DNA of 64,000 nucleotides from Alcaligenes faecalis (GTDB lineage Bacteria > Pseudomonadota > Gammaproteobacteria > Burkholderiales > Burkholderiaceae_B), in NCBI RefSeq assembly GCF_002443155.1, contig NZ_CP023667.1, forward strand, positions 1,798,001-1,862,000, read 5' to 3'. Every line of letters begins with the position of its first letter. Position 1 is the stretch's first letter. The notes under the pieces are model-generated. The model did not search any database and was not told where the DNA came from. It was given only the letters and a program-made list of their open reading frames with translations. The position numbers and the translations under genes were made by a program. Shown piece after piece: positions 16,220-25,143 of the stretch.

Positions 16220-16918
16220 ATGATCGACCTGTATTACTGGACCACTCCCAACGGACATAAAATCACGATGTTTCTGGAAGAGTCCGGTCTGCCTTACACC
16301 ATCCACCCCATCAATATTGGCCAGGGCGATCAATTCAAACCCGAGTTCCTGCGCATCGCCCCCAATAACCGCATTCCCGCCATTGTCGATCAGGCCCCGC
16401 AAGACGGCGGCGAGCCTATCTCCCTGTTCGAGTCCGGTGCCATTCTGCAATACCTGGCAGAAAAAACCGGCCAGTTCCTGTCTGCCGACTTGCGAGTCCG
16501 CACCGAAACCTTGCAGTGGCTGTACTGGCAAATGGGGGGTTTGGGCCCCATGGCGGGTCAGAATCACCACTTCAACGTCTATGCGCCCGTAAAAATCGAG
16601 TACGCCATCGATCGCTATGTGCGTGAGACAGGCCGCCTCTACGGTGTGCTGAACAAGCACCTGGAACAGCGCGACTTTATTGCCGGGGACTACTCCATTG
16701 CCGATATGGCCAGCTACCCCTGGATTGTCTCCCATCAGCGCCAAAGCCAGAACCTGGACGATTTCCCGCATTTGAAGCGCTGGTTCCAGCGTATTGGCGA
16801 GCGCCCGGCGACCCGGCGCGCCTATGCCCTGGTCGAACAGATCAATCCTGGCTCGCCTGCGCATGACGACAAGGCCCGTCAAATCCTCTTTGGCCAAGAT
16901 TCCAAAACTATCCGATAG
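16220..16918 (+). CDS. Glutathione S-transferase family protein, YfcG-like
   Basis: A 232-aa GST with thioredoxin-like N-terminal half (IDLYYWTTPNGHKITMFLEE; glutathione-binding NRIPAIVDQ and SLFESGAILQYLAEK) and helical C-terminal half (GDYSIADMASYPWI). The N-terminal TPNG and overall order match the Nu-class YfcG/YghU enzymes, which have disulfide-bond reductase activity with glutathione. AGGAG 7 bases before ATG supports the start. A lipoprotein gene follows 12 bp downstream. Confidence 0.9.
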   Translation: MIDLYYWTTPNGHKITMFLEESGLPYTIHPINIGQGDQFKPEFLRIAPNNRIPAIVDQAPQDGGEPISLFESGAILQYLAEKTGQFLSADLRVRTETLQWLYWQMGGLGPMAGQNHHFNVYAPVKIEYAIDRYVRETGRLYGVLNKHLEQRDFIAGDYSIADMASYPWIVSHQRQSQNLDDFPHLKRWFQRIGERPATRRAYALVEQINPGSPAHDDKARQILFGQDSKTIR

Positions 16919-16930
16919 GACTACGATCCC

Positions 16931-17722
16931 ATGACCTTACAGCGCCCCTATCAGCTGCTGCTTATTGGCCTGACAGCCATGGCTCTGTCTGCGTGTTCCA
17001 GCACGCCCAGCAATATTTCCCTGATTCCGACGCAAACCCAGGATCAGACTGAAAAAGATGGTGTGTTCACGCAGCCTCTGGACTACAAGCACGTCAAACC
17101 GGGCTGTACCGGTGAATGCCCTCGCCTGGAGGTGAAGTCCCTGATTTTCCCCGGCAATTCCGAACTGACCCGCTTGGTTGATGAAAGCCTGGCACATATG
17201 ACGGTCATCACAGATCGCCATCCTGGCTACCGTGGCCTGAAGGAATTCGAGAACTACTATTGGGCTACCGCCAATAATCGCGACGAAGTGCATTTGTCTG
17301 CCCGTACGCGTTACCGCAACCGGGATCTGACCGTTGTAGAACTGAGCTCGGGCATTTACATGACCGGTGCCGCGCATGGCATTACCGCCACCCAGTTCAT
17401 CAACTGGGACAATCGCCTCAAGACCGCCCTGCCTCTGGATCGCATTATTGCTCCCGGCAAAATTCGGCCGTTTCAGGAGCTGGTTCGCCAAGCCCATAAC
17501 AACTGGGTTTCCAGCCTGAGTGAAGCGCGGGAAGACCGCGCAGGCTGGGACAGAATGTGGCCCTTCCAGCCTGCCCAGAATGTGGCTCTGACCGATCAGG
17601 GTCTATTGGTGAAATACAACCCTTACGAGGTCGCCCCCTATTCGTTCGGTCAACCCGAGTTGCTGCTGCCTTATTCGGAACTGCGCGGTATTCTGCGTCC
17701 TGACTACCTGCCCGCCAATTAA
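16931..17722 (+). CDS. Lipoprotein with RsiV/DUF3298-like domain
   Basis: A 263-aa protein with signal peptide and lipobox LSAC (Cys22). The mature part resembles the DUF3298/RsiV C-terminal fold: a disulfide-type CTGECP, a YWATANNRDEVHLSARTRYRN strand pair, then GAAHGITATQFINWD and ALTDQGLLVKYNPYEVAPYSFGQPELLLPYSEL. The last block, with its AxYxxGxxxxxxPYxxL pattern, is the family signature. RsiV itself is an anti-sigma factor that binds lysozyme, but Gram-negative lipoprotein versions are uncharacterised. It is probably co-transcribed with the GST gene. Confidence 0.82.
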   Translation: MTLQRPYQLLLIGLTAMALSACSSTPSNISLIPTQTQDQTEKDGVFTQPLDYKHVKPGCTGECPRLEVKSLIFPGNSELTRLVDESLAHMTVITDRHPGYRGLKEFENYYWATANNRDEVHLSARTRYRNRDLTVVELSSGIYMTGAAHGITATQFINWDNRLKTALPLDRIIAPGKIRPFQELVRQAHNNWVSSLSEAREDRAGWDRMWPFQPAQNVALTDQGLLVKYNPYEVAPYSFGQPELLLPYSELRGILRPDYLPAN

Positions 17723-17744
17723 ACGTTCGGCTCATATAAAGCAC

Positions 17745-17771
17745 ACAGGCAGCGCGTTTCGGGCTGCCTGT
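17745..17771 (+). terminator. Rho-independent-like hairpin after lipoprotein gene
   Basis: ACAGGCAGC (17745-17753) pairs with GCTGCCTGT (17763-17771); the tail TTAATAAACA is only moderately T-rich. It is 23 bases past the stop codon. Confidence 0.5.
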
Positions 17772-17889
17772 TAATAAACACAGTATTTTTTGTACGCTAG
17801 GTAAAGCCCGGAATCTTGAGCCCTGGCAAGCCGGAACCGAGCCTGTCCTTAGCGTCCGATTCCCCCCTCTTTCAAGCTCCCATACCATC

Positions 17890-18729
17890 ATGTCTGATAA
17901 CTTGTTCCGCTTTCACGACCTGTTTGCTCAACTGGGTCTGCCCAACACCCCCGAGGCGATTGCCAGCTTTCTGGAAAAACACCGCCCTTTGCCCAATGAC
18001 GTCCTGCTGGCCGACGCTCCCTTCTGGAACGCGTCGCAGGCCGAGTTCATTCGGGAAAAACGACTGCAGGACTCTCCAGAGTGGATCCAGATCATTGACC
18101 AGTTAAGTGAAGCCCTGCGTCAAACAACAGGCGTGCTGAACCTGTCCGGCCCTTGCCGCGTTCTGGCCCTGTCGGGCAGCCTGCGTCAAAACTCCTTCAA
18201 CACCGCTCTGGCACATGCCGCTCAAGCCCTGGCCCCCCAAGGCATGGCCATTGATGTGGCTACCCTGCATGGGATTCCCTTGTATGACGGCGATATCGAG
18301 AGCAAGGACGGCATTCCAGAAGCCGTGCTGAGCTTGAAGGAAAAGATCCTGAACGCCGACGCCCTGCTGCTGGTCACCCCGGAATACAACAACGGCGTCC
18401 CTGGTGTGTTTAAAAACGGGATCGACTGGTTATCCCGCACGGACATGAAAGCCATCTTCTCGGGCCGCATTACGGGGCTGATCGGTGCCTCCATGGGTGG
18501 CTTTGGCACGATTTCCTCCCAAGCAGCCTGGTTGCCTACGCTGAAAATGCTGGGTGTGTCCCTGTACAGCGGCGGCTCTTTGCTGGTGTCTCGCGCGCAG
18601 AACTCCTTTGATGCGGAAGGCAAGCTGCAAGATGAGAATATTCAGAAAATGCTGAGCAACTACCTCCAGGGCTTCCAGACCTTTGTGCATGCTTCGCATA
18701 TGGCCAAGGCGCAAGAAAAAGCTAATTAA
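17890..18729 (+). CDS. DUF2789 domain fused to NAD(P)H-dependent FMN reductase
   Basis: A 279-aa two-part protein. Residues 1-78 match DUF2789 (FHDLFAQLGLPNTPEAIASF, APFWNASQAEFIRE, WIQIIDQLSEALR). Residues ~88-265 are a flavodoxin-fold NADPH-dependent FMN reductase with the flavin phosphate loop GSLRQNSFN (96-104), TPEYNNGVPG (163-172) and the GASMGGFGT loop. FMN reductases of this type (SsuE, ArsH, chromate reductase-like) reduce free flavin or quinones. DUF2789 is usually a stand-alone ~75-residue protein of unknown role. The single uninterrupted frame through the linker (RQTTGVLNLSGP) argues for a real fusion. Confidence 0.87.
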   Translation: MSDNLFRFHDLFAQLGLPNTPEAIASFLEKHRPLPNDVLLADAPFWNASQAEFIREKRLQDSPEWIQIIDQLSEALRQTTGVLNLSGPCRVLALSGSLRQNSFNTALAHAAQALAPQGMAIDVATLHGIPLYDGDIESKDGIPEAVLSLKEKILNADALLLVTPEYNNGVPGVFKNGIDWLSRTDMKAIFSGRITGLIGASMGGFGTISSQAAWLPTLKMLGVSLYSGGSLLVSRAQNSFDAEGKLQDENIQKMLSNYLQGFQTFVHASHMAKAQEKAN

Positions 18730-18855
18730 GCAGCAACAGCTCAAAAAGCTTATAGGACTTTGCCTATAGGGCTGCGACAACCTGAGCCGATAAGTGGGGT
18801 TATGTCGTAGGAAGCCCGTATCACTACACACCCTCAGGACCGCAGCAACAAAAAA

Positions 18856-18877
18856 GGAGCCTTCAAGGCTCCTTTTT
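18856..18877. terminator. Bidirectional Rho-independent terminator
   Basis: GGAGCC (18856-18861) pairs with GGCTCC (18867-18872), flanked by A5 before and T5 after. It serves the convergent FMN reductase fusion gene and the ankyrin gene. Confidence 0.88.
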
Positions 18878-18892
18878 CCATCCTGTCACGGA

Positions 18893-19789
18893 TCAAGGCT
18901 GTACAGGCTTGTCGAAACGGTCCAGGTCAAAATAACGACTGGTACTGCCCGACGAAGCGGGCTTGGAGCTTGAGCTATCCGCTGCAGGAGCGGGTTCTGG
19001 TTCTACCGTCACCGTTTGCACCCGATTCAGATCGGGCTGTTCGACCCGCTCTGGTACGCCGTATGTCTGTACCGCTCCCCCTGAATAAGTCCCCGCTGCA
19101 GCAGGCGCAGAGGCTGCTTTGCGTGCGACGGCCTGATCCAGGTAGCTGGCCAATTGTTCATGATTCGCCGAACGAGCCCAGTCTGCCGGACTCAAACCTT
19201 GGGCATTTTGCATACTCGGATCCGCACCCGCTGCCAATAACACATCGACTACAGCCCGTTTGCCCGACAAGGCAGCCATCATCAAGGGACTGGTCCCATC
19301 AGGTGCAGGCGCATTCACAATCGCTTTCTGAGACAGCAGATAGCGTACCGTCTCCTCGTGCCCTTTGGAGGCGGCATAGTGCAAAGGCGACCAGCCCACC
19401 CGATTCACTTGGCCACCTCGCGCTTGCAGATCACGCAAACGAGCGGTTTCCCCCATCAGCGCCAGATACATCATGGGGGTCTCGCGGGTCTCGTTCTCGA
19501 TATTCACATTGGTTTGGCGATTGGCCAGCAAGGTGTCCACCACTTTCCAGGACTTGTTGCGGATCGCCAGCATCAAAGAGGGATTGCCCTTGGAGTCCAC
19601 CGCATTGGGGTTCGCCCCTTTGATGAACTCCTGCTCGATGATATTGGAACGATCATTTTCCAGCGCCAAATACCAGTTCCGGCTTTCCAGCTCCTGTTCC
19701 TGCGCCGACACGGGGGCTGACAAGAGCAAGGCCAGTGGAAGCATCATGGAAAGGATGGTTTTATTAGGTATTTTTCTTTTAAAAATCAT
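18893..19789 (-). CDS. Exported ankyrin repeat protein
   Basis: A 298-aa protein with an N-terminal signal peptide (LPLALLLSAPVSAQ) and about five ankyrin repeats between residues 45 and 215. Clear repeat cores include GNPSLMLAIRNKSWKVVDTL, GWSPLHYAASKGHEETVRYL and GTSPLMMAALSGKRAVVDVL. A low-complexity Ser/Pro/Ala tail follows and ends in RYFDLDRFDKPVQP. Ankyrin repeats bind proteins; periplasmic examples (AnkB of Pseudomonas) support catalase or oxidative stress function, but nothing nearby shows this. AAAGGA about 10 bases upstream supports the start. It is preceded by a 349-bp AT-rich non-coding stretch that must contain its promoter. Confidence 0.88.
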   Translation of the reverse strand: MIFKRKIPNKTILSMMLPLALLLSAPVSAQEQELESRNWYLALENDRSNIIEQEFIKGANPNAVDSKGNPSLMLAIRNKSWKVVDTLLANRQTNVNIENETRETPMMYLALMGETARLRDLQARGGQVNRVGWSPLHYAASKGHEETVRYLLSQKAIVNAPAPDGTSPLMMAALSGKRAVVDVLLAAGADPSMQNAQGLSPADWARSANHEQLASYLDQAVARKAASAPAAAGTYSGGAVQTYGVPERVEQPDLNRVQTVTVEPEPAPAADSSSSKPASSGSTSRYFDLDRFDKPVQP

Positions 19790-20138
19790 GTTATTAAATC
19801 CTTTTCATAAAGTACTTTATCAGGTTATGAAAGTACAAATGGCTGCTGCTTCAAGCGTTGCTCTTCCGTAATCAAGACGGCAACATTTAGCTATAAACAA
19901 CTTCAAGAACAATCAATAAACTCTTGATTATTAATACAAATTAGCCTTTTAAAGCCAGTTTTCACCTGAACCAAAAGACGAAAAAAATTACGTAAATTTC
20001 TATTTTTATGTCTAAAATCAAACAATTAGATAGAAATCTTAAAGCAATAAATTAACTTTAAATTGCTTTTTTACAAGGTACTGAATCCGAACTAAGACGG
20101 ACTCTACAGCTTCACAAAAACCTCTAAATGAAATTAAC
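19790..20138. other. AT-rich intergenic region between ankyrin gene and tatD
   Basis: This 349-bp stretch has markedly lower GC than its neighbours and no plausible gene. It contains the ankyrin promoter on the minus strand. At its tatD-proximal side is the dyad AAAGCAAT (20041-20048) / ATTGCTTT (20062-20069), flanked by T residues, a likely terminator for tatD. Nothing else was recognised. Confidence 0.6.
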
Positions 20139-20909
20139 TTAAAGCTGTACCTTACTGAATAATCTGAAGAAATTCTCCGTGCTGGCCTCTTCTACTTCCT
20201 TAACTGAGATCCCACGAAGCTCCGCAATCTTCTCGGCCACATGAATGACCAGGGAAGGATTATTGGTTTTGCCACGATACGGTACAGGAGCCAAAAACGG
20301 CGAGTCTGTTTCGATCAGCAAGCGATCCAGCGGCACTCGCTGTGCCACCTCTTGCAGCTGAATCGCGTTCTTGAAGGTCACAATCCCGGAAAAAGAAATA
20401 TAAAAATTCAGATCCAACGCCGCTTGTGCCACTTCCCAGGTTTCCGTGAAACAGTGCATCACGCCCCCGGCAATCTGCGCCTGCTCTTCGCGCATGATGG
20501 CAATCGTGTCTTCACTGGCCGAGCGGGTGTGGATAATCAAGGGCAGGCCCGATTCACGGCTGGCACGGATATGGGTACGGAAACGCGCACGCTGCCAATC
20601 CAGAGGCTCTTGCAAGCGGTAATAGTCCAGACCGGTCTCCCCAATCGCCACAACTTTAGGGTCTTGAGCATGCTTGAGCAGTTCCTCGACCGTCGGCTCG
20701 GTGACTTTCTCGTAATCCGGATGCACACCCACCGAGGCAAACAGATGGCCGTGAGGACGCACCAGGTTCATCAAACCGGGCCAGTCGTCCATATCCACGC
20801 TGACCACCAGCGCACAGCCCACCTGGTTCTGGCGCATCCTGTCCAGGATGTCGTCCAGATTTTCAGCAAGCTCGGGGAAATTAAGATGGCAATGCGAATC
20901 AACAAACAT
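20139..20909 (-). CDS. TatD family metal-dependent hydrolase (YcfH-type)
   Basis: A 256-aa amidohydrolase-fold protein. Metal ligands are visible in MFVDSHCHLNF, the Glu of AIGETGLDYY, the His of LPLIIHTRSA, and GGVMHCFTE, and a late Asp in LIETDSPFLAPVPYRGKTNNP. TatD proteins have 3'-5' DNase activity and D-aminoacyl-tRNA deacylase-like relatives. The usual neighbour holB lies directly upstream with 17 bp between. ATG 20909 gives the family N-terminus, although an in-frame ATG 11 codons upstream overlaps holB. Confidence 0.92.
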   Translation of the reverse strand: MFVDSHCHLNFPELAENLDDILDRMRQNQVGCALVVSVDMDDWPGLMNLVRPHGHLFASVGVHPDYEKVTEPTVEELLKHAQDPKVVAIGETGLDYYRLQEPLDWQRARFRTHIRASRESGLPLIIHTRSASEDTIAIMREEQAQIAGGVMHCFTETWEVAQAALDLNFYISFSGIVTFKNAIQLQEVAQRVPLDRLLIETDSPFLAPVPYRGKTNNPSLVIHVAEKIAELRGISVKEVEEASTENFFRLFSKVQL

Positions 20910-20926
20910 GATTAGAGGGTACTTTT

Positions 20927-21976
20927 TTAAACACGACGACATGCCTGGTGCAAACGGTCCAGGGCATGATGAATAAACAATTTAGCATTGAGCGGATGAT
21001 TGCCCAGCCTCTTTTGCTGGACCAGCCACTTCAGGGCTTCCGTCACCGCTGTGGTGTTGGATTGGGCTGCCAAGGCATCAATGCGTTTTTGCAGGGAAGG
21101 ATAGTAACGCGCTGGTTGGGCAAAGCCACCCAGCTGAATATCGACAAACAAACGCTGCCAATGGTCGATCCACTCTTGGGCAGGCAGTTTTTCCAGCGTA
21201 TCGGCCAAGGACAGGTCCGCCTCTCGACCCGCTTTCAGCACCCCATCCATCCAGGCACTGAGCCAATCGGGACACGGAGCATTCATGTCCTGGCTGGCAC
21301 TCAACGCTTTTAGCGGTGCCCCGCCCCAGGCAGCCAACCAGTCCGAGGCCTGATCCACCCCTTGTTGCTCCAGCCATTGCACCGATTGCTGGGCATCGGG
21401 TGCGGGTAAAGGCAAACGGCGGCAACGCGACACCAGTGTGGGCAGCAGCCGATCTGGTGCATCGGCAACCAGCAAAAAGACAGTACGATCTGCGGGCTCT
21501 TCCAGCACCTTCAGCAAGGCATTGGCGGATACCAGATTCAGGGCTTGAGCCGGATACAGCACCGCGACGCGCCAGCCCCCTCTATGGGTGGCAGTATTGA
21601 ACCAATGCTGCAACTGACGCAATTGCTCCACCCGGATTTCACGGGAAGGATTTTTACGGGCGGCTGAATCCTTGGCCAGATCGCCTTCCTGGGTATCTGG
21701 CCCCTGCTCTTCAAGAGCAAGCGCATCCGGGCGCAGCAGACGCAAATCGGGGTGATTCCCCCCCCGCACCCACTGACAGGCCTGACATTGGCCACAAGCC
21801 AGACCCTGCACCGGCTGATCGCACAATAAACTGGCCGCGGCCGCTCGGGCGAATTGCGTCTTGCCGATGCCCGGCAGACCGTGGATCAGCCAGGCATGGG
21901 CAAAACGCTCCCGATTGCCCAACCAGCTTTGGGCGGTCTCGATCTGCCAGGGTAGAAAAGTCAAACTATCGGACAC
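20927..21976 (-). CDS. holB: DNA polymerase III subunit delta'
   Basis: A 349-aa clamp-loader subunit. It begins PWQIETAQSWLGNRERFAHAWLIHGLPGIGKTQFARAAA, with a P-loop, and carries the zinc-binding cysteines CDQPVQGLACGQCQAC. The sensor region LVSANALLKVLEEPADRTVFLLVADAPDRLLPTLVSRCRRL contains the SRC motif that acts as arginine finger in the loader. It works with tau/gamma and delta to load the beta clamp. In relatives the gene order is mltG-tmk-holB; here the gene between mltG and holB is a dNMP kinase of another family on the opposite strand. It is co-directional with tatD. Confidence 0.95.
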   Translation of the reverse strand: MSDSLTFLPWQIETAQSWLGNRERFAHAWLIHGLPGIGKTQFARAAAASLLCDQPVQGLACGQCQACQWVRGGNHPDLRLLRPDALALEEQGPDTQEGDLAKDSAARKNPSREIRVEQLRQLQHWFNTATHRGGWRVAVLYPAQALNLVSANALLKVLEEPADRTVFLLVADAPDRLLPTLVSRCRRLPLPAPDAQQSVQWLEQQGVDQASDWLAAWGGAPLKALSASQDMNAPCPDWLSAWMDGVLKAGREADLSLADTLEKLPAQEWIDHWQRLFVDIQLGGFAQPARYYPSLQKRIDALAAQSNTTAVTEALKWLVQQKRLGNHPLNAKLFIHHALDRLHQACRRV

Positions 21977-22112
21977 CGTATTGCCTCAAGGTTGCACATC
22001 AAAAGGCCTGATTCACGCAGGAACGACAAGGCCATCGTCCCCGCTTGAACAGCTCAGCGCACATTGTAATATGAACCGGTAAAATGCCTGCTCCACTACC
22101 AAGGATGATGAA

Positions 22113-22922
22113 GTGAGCTTATTGATCGGGCTGGCCGCCAAAGCGCGTTCAGGCAAAGACACCGTCGCCAGTTTGCTATTGGCACACAACCCCTTATTGG
22201 CCGCCTATGCCCTGGCCGACCCCGTAAAAATGGGTTGCGAAGTGCTGTTTGGCTTGAGCCCGGCCCAGGCCTGGACAGACGACAGCCTGAAAGAAGTGCC
22301 AATTGCCCTGTGGCAGCGCTCCCCCCGTCAGTGTTTCCAGCTACTGGGAACGGATTGGATGCGCCAGCGCGATCCCGATCACTGGCTACGCCGCGCCCAG
22401 CATGTACTGGAATTCGGGCCAGGCGCCCCCCTGGCCAAAAACAGTCAGGACTACTCGGTCTGGGCGCTGGCCCTGGCGGCAATTTACGGCATGTCGCCTG
22501 AACACCTGGATGACGAACAGGCTGATCAAGTGGATGCCTTCTGGGGCTTGAGCCCGCGTCAGGCGGCCGAGCACCTGCGCAATCAGGTTCTGGCTGAATA
22601 CCCAGATTACGAGCAACGTCGCCAAAGCCTGCCCCTGTTCCCGCCCAGCCACCAGCTTCCTGATATGAGCCAGGCCCGCTGCCTGCTGATTAAAGACATT
22701 CGCTACGAAAACGAGGCCAATTTTATCCGTGCGCACGGCGGGGAAATCTGGCATATCGAACGTCCCGGCAATCCAGTGATCAGCCAGCACTCTTCCGAGT
22801 GGGGTGTGGAACGCGCCCCCCAGGACTATCTGATTCGCAATGACGCGGGCCTGGAAGAACTGGCCAGCAAGGTCCGTGATGTGTGGACGGGGTTTACACA
22901 ACGGCACGGTCTGACGCTCTGA
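22113..22922 (+). CDS. Deoxynucleoside monophosphate kinase family protein (phage-type)
   Basis: A 269-aa P-loop kinase with LLIGLAAKARSGKDTVASLL at the N-terminus (Walker A about 9-17). Family-typical blocks follow: ALADPVKMGCEVLFGL, WQRSPRQCFQLLGTDWMR, PDHWLRRA and KDIRYENEANFIRAHGGEIWHIERPG. These match the dNMP kinase family that includes T4 gp1, which phosphorylates dTMP, dGMP and hydroxymethyl-dCMP. The GTG start has AAGGA 7 bases upstream. It occupies the slot between mltG and holB where many Burkholderiales encode thymidylate kinase, but in opposite orientation. It could therefore have replaced tmk, or simply be an insertion next to a relocated tmk. A tetraloop terminator follows it. 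Confidence 0.85.
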   Translation: MSLLIGLAAKARSGKDTVASLLLAHNPLLAAYALADPVKMGCEVLFGLSPAQAWTDDSLKEVPIALWQRSPRQCFQLLGTDWMRQRDPDHWLRRAQHVLEFGPGAPLAKNSQDYSVWALALAAIYGMSPEHLDDEQADQVDAFWGLSPRQAAEHLRNQVLAEYPDYEQRRQSLPLFPPSHQLPDMSQARCLLIKDIRYENEANFIRAHGGEIWHIERPGNPVISQHSSEWGVERAPQDYLIRNDAGLEELASKVRDVWTGFTQRHGLTL

Positions 22923-22986
22923 TCCCCTGTCACCTGGCTAGGGTTTTAACCCTCTGGACACTACCCGACATTCCCCAAGAAGCATT

Positions 22987-23006
22987 CAGGCCCCGAAAGG
23001 GGCCTG
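22987..23006 (+). terminator. Rho-independent terminator after dNMP kinase gene
   Basis: CAGGCCCC (22987-22994) pairs with GGGGCCTG (22999-23006) around a GAAA tetraloop. The tail TGTTGTGTTT is U-rich on the plus strand. It lies between two convergent genes. Confidence 0.8.
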
Positions 23007-23014
23007 TGTTGTGT

Positions 23015-24022
23015 TTAACGCTTCAGAATATATTTGGCGACGGCCCGATTATGTGCGGCCAGATTCGTCGAGAACTCGCTGGTCCCATCTCCACGCGACA
23101 CAAAATAATAGAAATTGTGCTTTTCCGGATGCAGGGTCGCCATCAAGGAGGCCTTGCCGGGACTGGCAATCGGCGTGGGAGGCAGGCCATTGCGCGTATA
23201 GGTGTTCCAGGGCGTATCCGTCGTCAGATCCCGCTTGCGAATACGGCCGTCATAGGCCGAACCCATGCCATAAATAACAGTCGGGTCTGTCTGCAATGGC
23301 ATGCCTACGCGCAAACGGTTCATGAACACCCCGGCCACGCGTGCCCGGTCCTGGCTGTGGCCCGTCTCGCGCTCCACGATGGATGCCATGATCAAGGCTT
23401 CATATGGGGTCTTCAAGGGCAAATCCGCGTCCCGGTCCGCCCAAAGCTGCTCCAGCAGCTCCTGTTGGGCCTGAAAACCGCGACGCAGGATGTCCACGTC
23501 CGCCGTACCTGGCACAAACACATAGGTATCGGGATAGAACAGGCCTTCAGGATGGACCGCTTCCACGCCAAAACGCTTCAGCAAATCAGCATCACTGACA
23601 TCCGCCAAGGTCTGCCGGACCTGCGGATTGCTCGCAAGCGTTTCACGTATCCGTTGATAGGTCCACCCTTCGGGAATCGTCAGGCGGGTTTGCAGCATAT
23701 TGCCGCTGGACATGCGCTCCATCACCATCCAGGGCGTATCACCACGCACAGCTTCGTAGGCACCCGCTTGCAAGGAGGTATCCAGACCGGAGAGTCGCGC
23801 CATCCAGACAAACGCATCTTCCTGAATATCTATCCCGGCCTGCTGCATGCTGCGTGCAATCGCGCGGGGGCCGGAGCCTGCAGGCACCACATAGTCGATG
23901 CGTTCGGCACTCATCGTCACGGGCTGTTTCTTGGCCCAATACCAGGCACCACCCGCTATCACACAGGCGGCGACCACCAAAAGGCCCAACAGGGCAGAGA
24001 AGATCTTGACAGTTTTTTTCAT
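23015..24022 (-). CDS. mltG: Endolytic murein transglycosylase (YceG family)
   Basis: A 335-aa inner-membrane enzyme that cuts nascent peptidoglycan glycan strands and sets their length. It has an N-terminal transmembrane segment (IFSALLGLLVVAACVIAGGAW), a LysM-like region, and the YceG core. The core includes the catalytic Glu in ALIMASIVERETG, then RLRVGMPLQTDPTVIYG, YTRNGLPPTPIASPGKASLMA and the ending FSTNLAAHNRAVAKYI. ATG 24022 is chosen as the start of the MKKTVKI cytoplasmic tail; an in-frame ATG lies 33 bases upstream. It diverges from ygfZ, a conserved arrangement. Confidence 0.94.
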   Translation of the reverse strand: MKKTVKIFSALLGLLVVAACVIAGGAWYWAKKQPVTMSAERIDYVVPAGSGPRAIARSMQQAGIDIQEDAFVWMARLSGLDTSLQAGAYEAVRGDTPWMVMERMSSGNMLQTRLTIPEGWTYQRIRETLASNPQVRQTLADVSDADLLKRFGVEAVHPEGLFYPDTYVFVPGTADVDILRRGFQAQQELLEQLWADRDADLPLKTPYEALIMASIVERETGHSQDRARVAGVFMNRLRVGMPLQTDPTVIYGMGSAYDGRIRKRDLTTDTPWNTYTRNGLPPTPIASPGKASLMATLHPEKHNFYYFVSRGDGTSEFSTNLAAHNRAVAKYILKR

Positions 24023-24216
24023 GCGAGCGCTATTGTAAACAGAATGAGGCGGCATATTCTTGAATATGTGTCACAGCCAAACACAGAAACCCGGGCCCGC
24101 CCCCATCAGTGGAACCGTCTACCCAACCCATGCCCTGATCCCAGCGGGGATATGCCCCTGAAACCGGCCTCACACACGGTATCATTGATGTTTAAATTTA
24201 TTTTTTTCGTTCAGCC

Positions 24217-25143
24217 ATGACCGGAATGCCTGCCCCCACCTCTTTTGCCCTGCCTGATTTGTGTGTCCTCCAATTTCAAGGAGCCGATGCCGTGTCCTTT
24301 CTCCATGCTCAAGTCAGCAATGATCTGGAGCATCTGGCTGCCGATCGCGCCTGCATCGCGGCCTATTGCACCGCCAAAGGCCGCAGCTTGGCGACCATGG
24401 TGTTGTGGCGCGAGCAGGACGAAACGGTCTATGCCCTGGTACGTCGTGATCTAAGCGAAGCCCTGATCAAGCGCTTGCGCATGTTCGTGCTGCGCAGCAA
24501 AGTCACAATCAGCCTGGCCGAGCTGCAGGTTTACGGTGTGGCGGATCAATCCAGCGCCCAGGCCGTCTGGAGTTTGCAGCACGATGGTGGCGACACCCTG
24601 ATCCAGGCCCCTGGCGATCTGGATGGCTTGAATCGCCACTGGCGAATTTCTCCCCAGCCAGACGCGACTGCGCAAGCCTCTGATGGTCGTTGGGAAACAG
24701 CGGATATTCTGGCCGGTTTGCCCTGGATCGGCGCCGACACGCAGGATTTGTTCATTCCCCAGACCCTGAACCTGGACCTGATTGACGGCATCAACTTCAA
24801 GAAAGGCTGCTATCCGGGCCAGGAAGTGGTAGCGCGTAGCCATTATCGGGGCACGATCAAGCGCCGCATGATGGCCGCCCGTACCGCTGTTCTGGACACG
24901 GCACCACAGACGCCGGAAGCTGCCGATGTGTTTCTGGTCTCACAGAATGCGGAACCGCTGGCCGCCGCGCGCATTATCAACCGTGCCTGGCAAGCCGAGC
25001 AGCAGCGACTGTATGTCTTGATGGAAGTGGTACTGGCGGACCTGGAACAAGGCCAGTTTCAGCTGGAGCAAGGACAGGCGCTGGAACTGCAGCCCCTGCC
25101 CTACGCGCTGCCAGAACTTAGTTCTTCTGACGGTACAAATTAA
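24217..25143 (+). CDS. ygfZ: Folate-binding protein YgfZ (tRNA modification / Fe-S maintenance)
   Basis: A 308-aa GcvT-like protein with the YgfZ signature KKGCYPGQEVVARSHYRG, whose Cys is functionally important in E. coli YgfZ. The N-terminal FLHAQVSNDLEHL and CIAAYCTAKGRSLATM blocks also match. YgfZ uses tetrahydrofolate and helps to maintain some Fe-S enzymes such as MiaB. It diverges from mltG. Its 3' end overlaps the convergent mmsB by 26 bp, leaving no room for a separate terminator. Confidence 0.93.
   Translation: MTGMPAPTSFALPDLCVLQFQGADAVSFLHAQVSNDLEHLAADRACIAAYCTAKGRSLATMVLWREQDETVYALVRRDLSEALIKRLRMFVLRSKVTISLAELQVYGVADQSSAQAVWSLQHDGGDTLIQAPGDLDGLNRHWRISPQPDATAQASDGRWETADILAGLPWIGADTQDLFIPQTLNLDLIDGINFKKGCYPGQEVVARSHYRGTIKRRMMAARTAVLDTAPQTPEAADVFLVSQNAEPLAAARIINRAWQAEQQRLYVLMEVVLADLEQGQFQLEQGQALELQPLPYALPELSSSDGTN

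Noticed and set aside
22883..24220. Open frame of 445 codons on the plus strand opposite mltG
   Set aside because: It overlaps the dNMP kinase end and runs opposite the well-supported mltG; composition is shadow-like.
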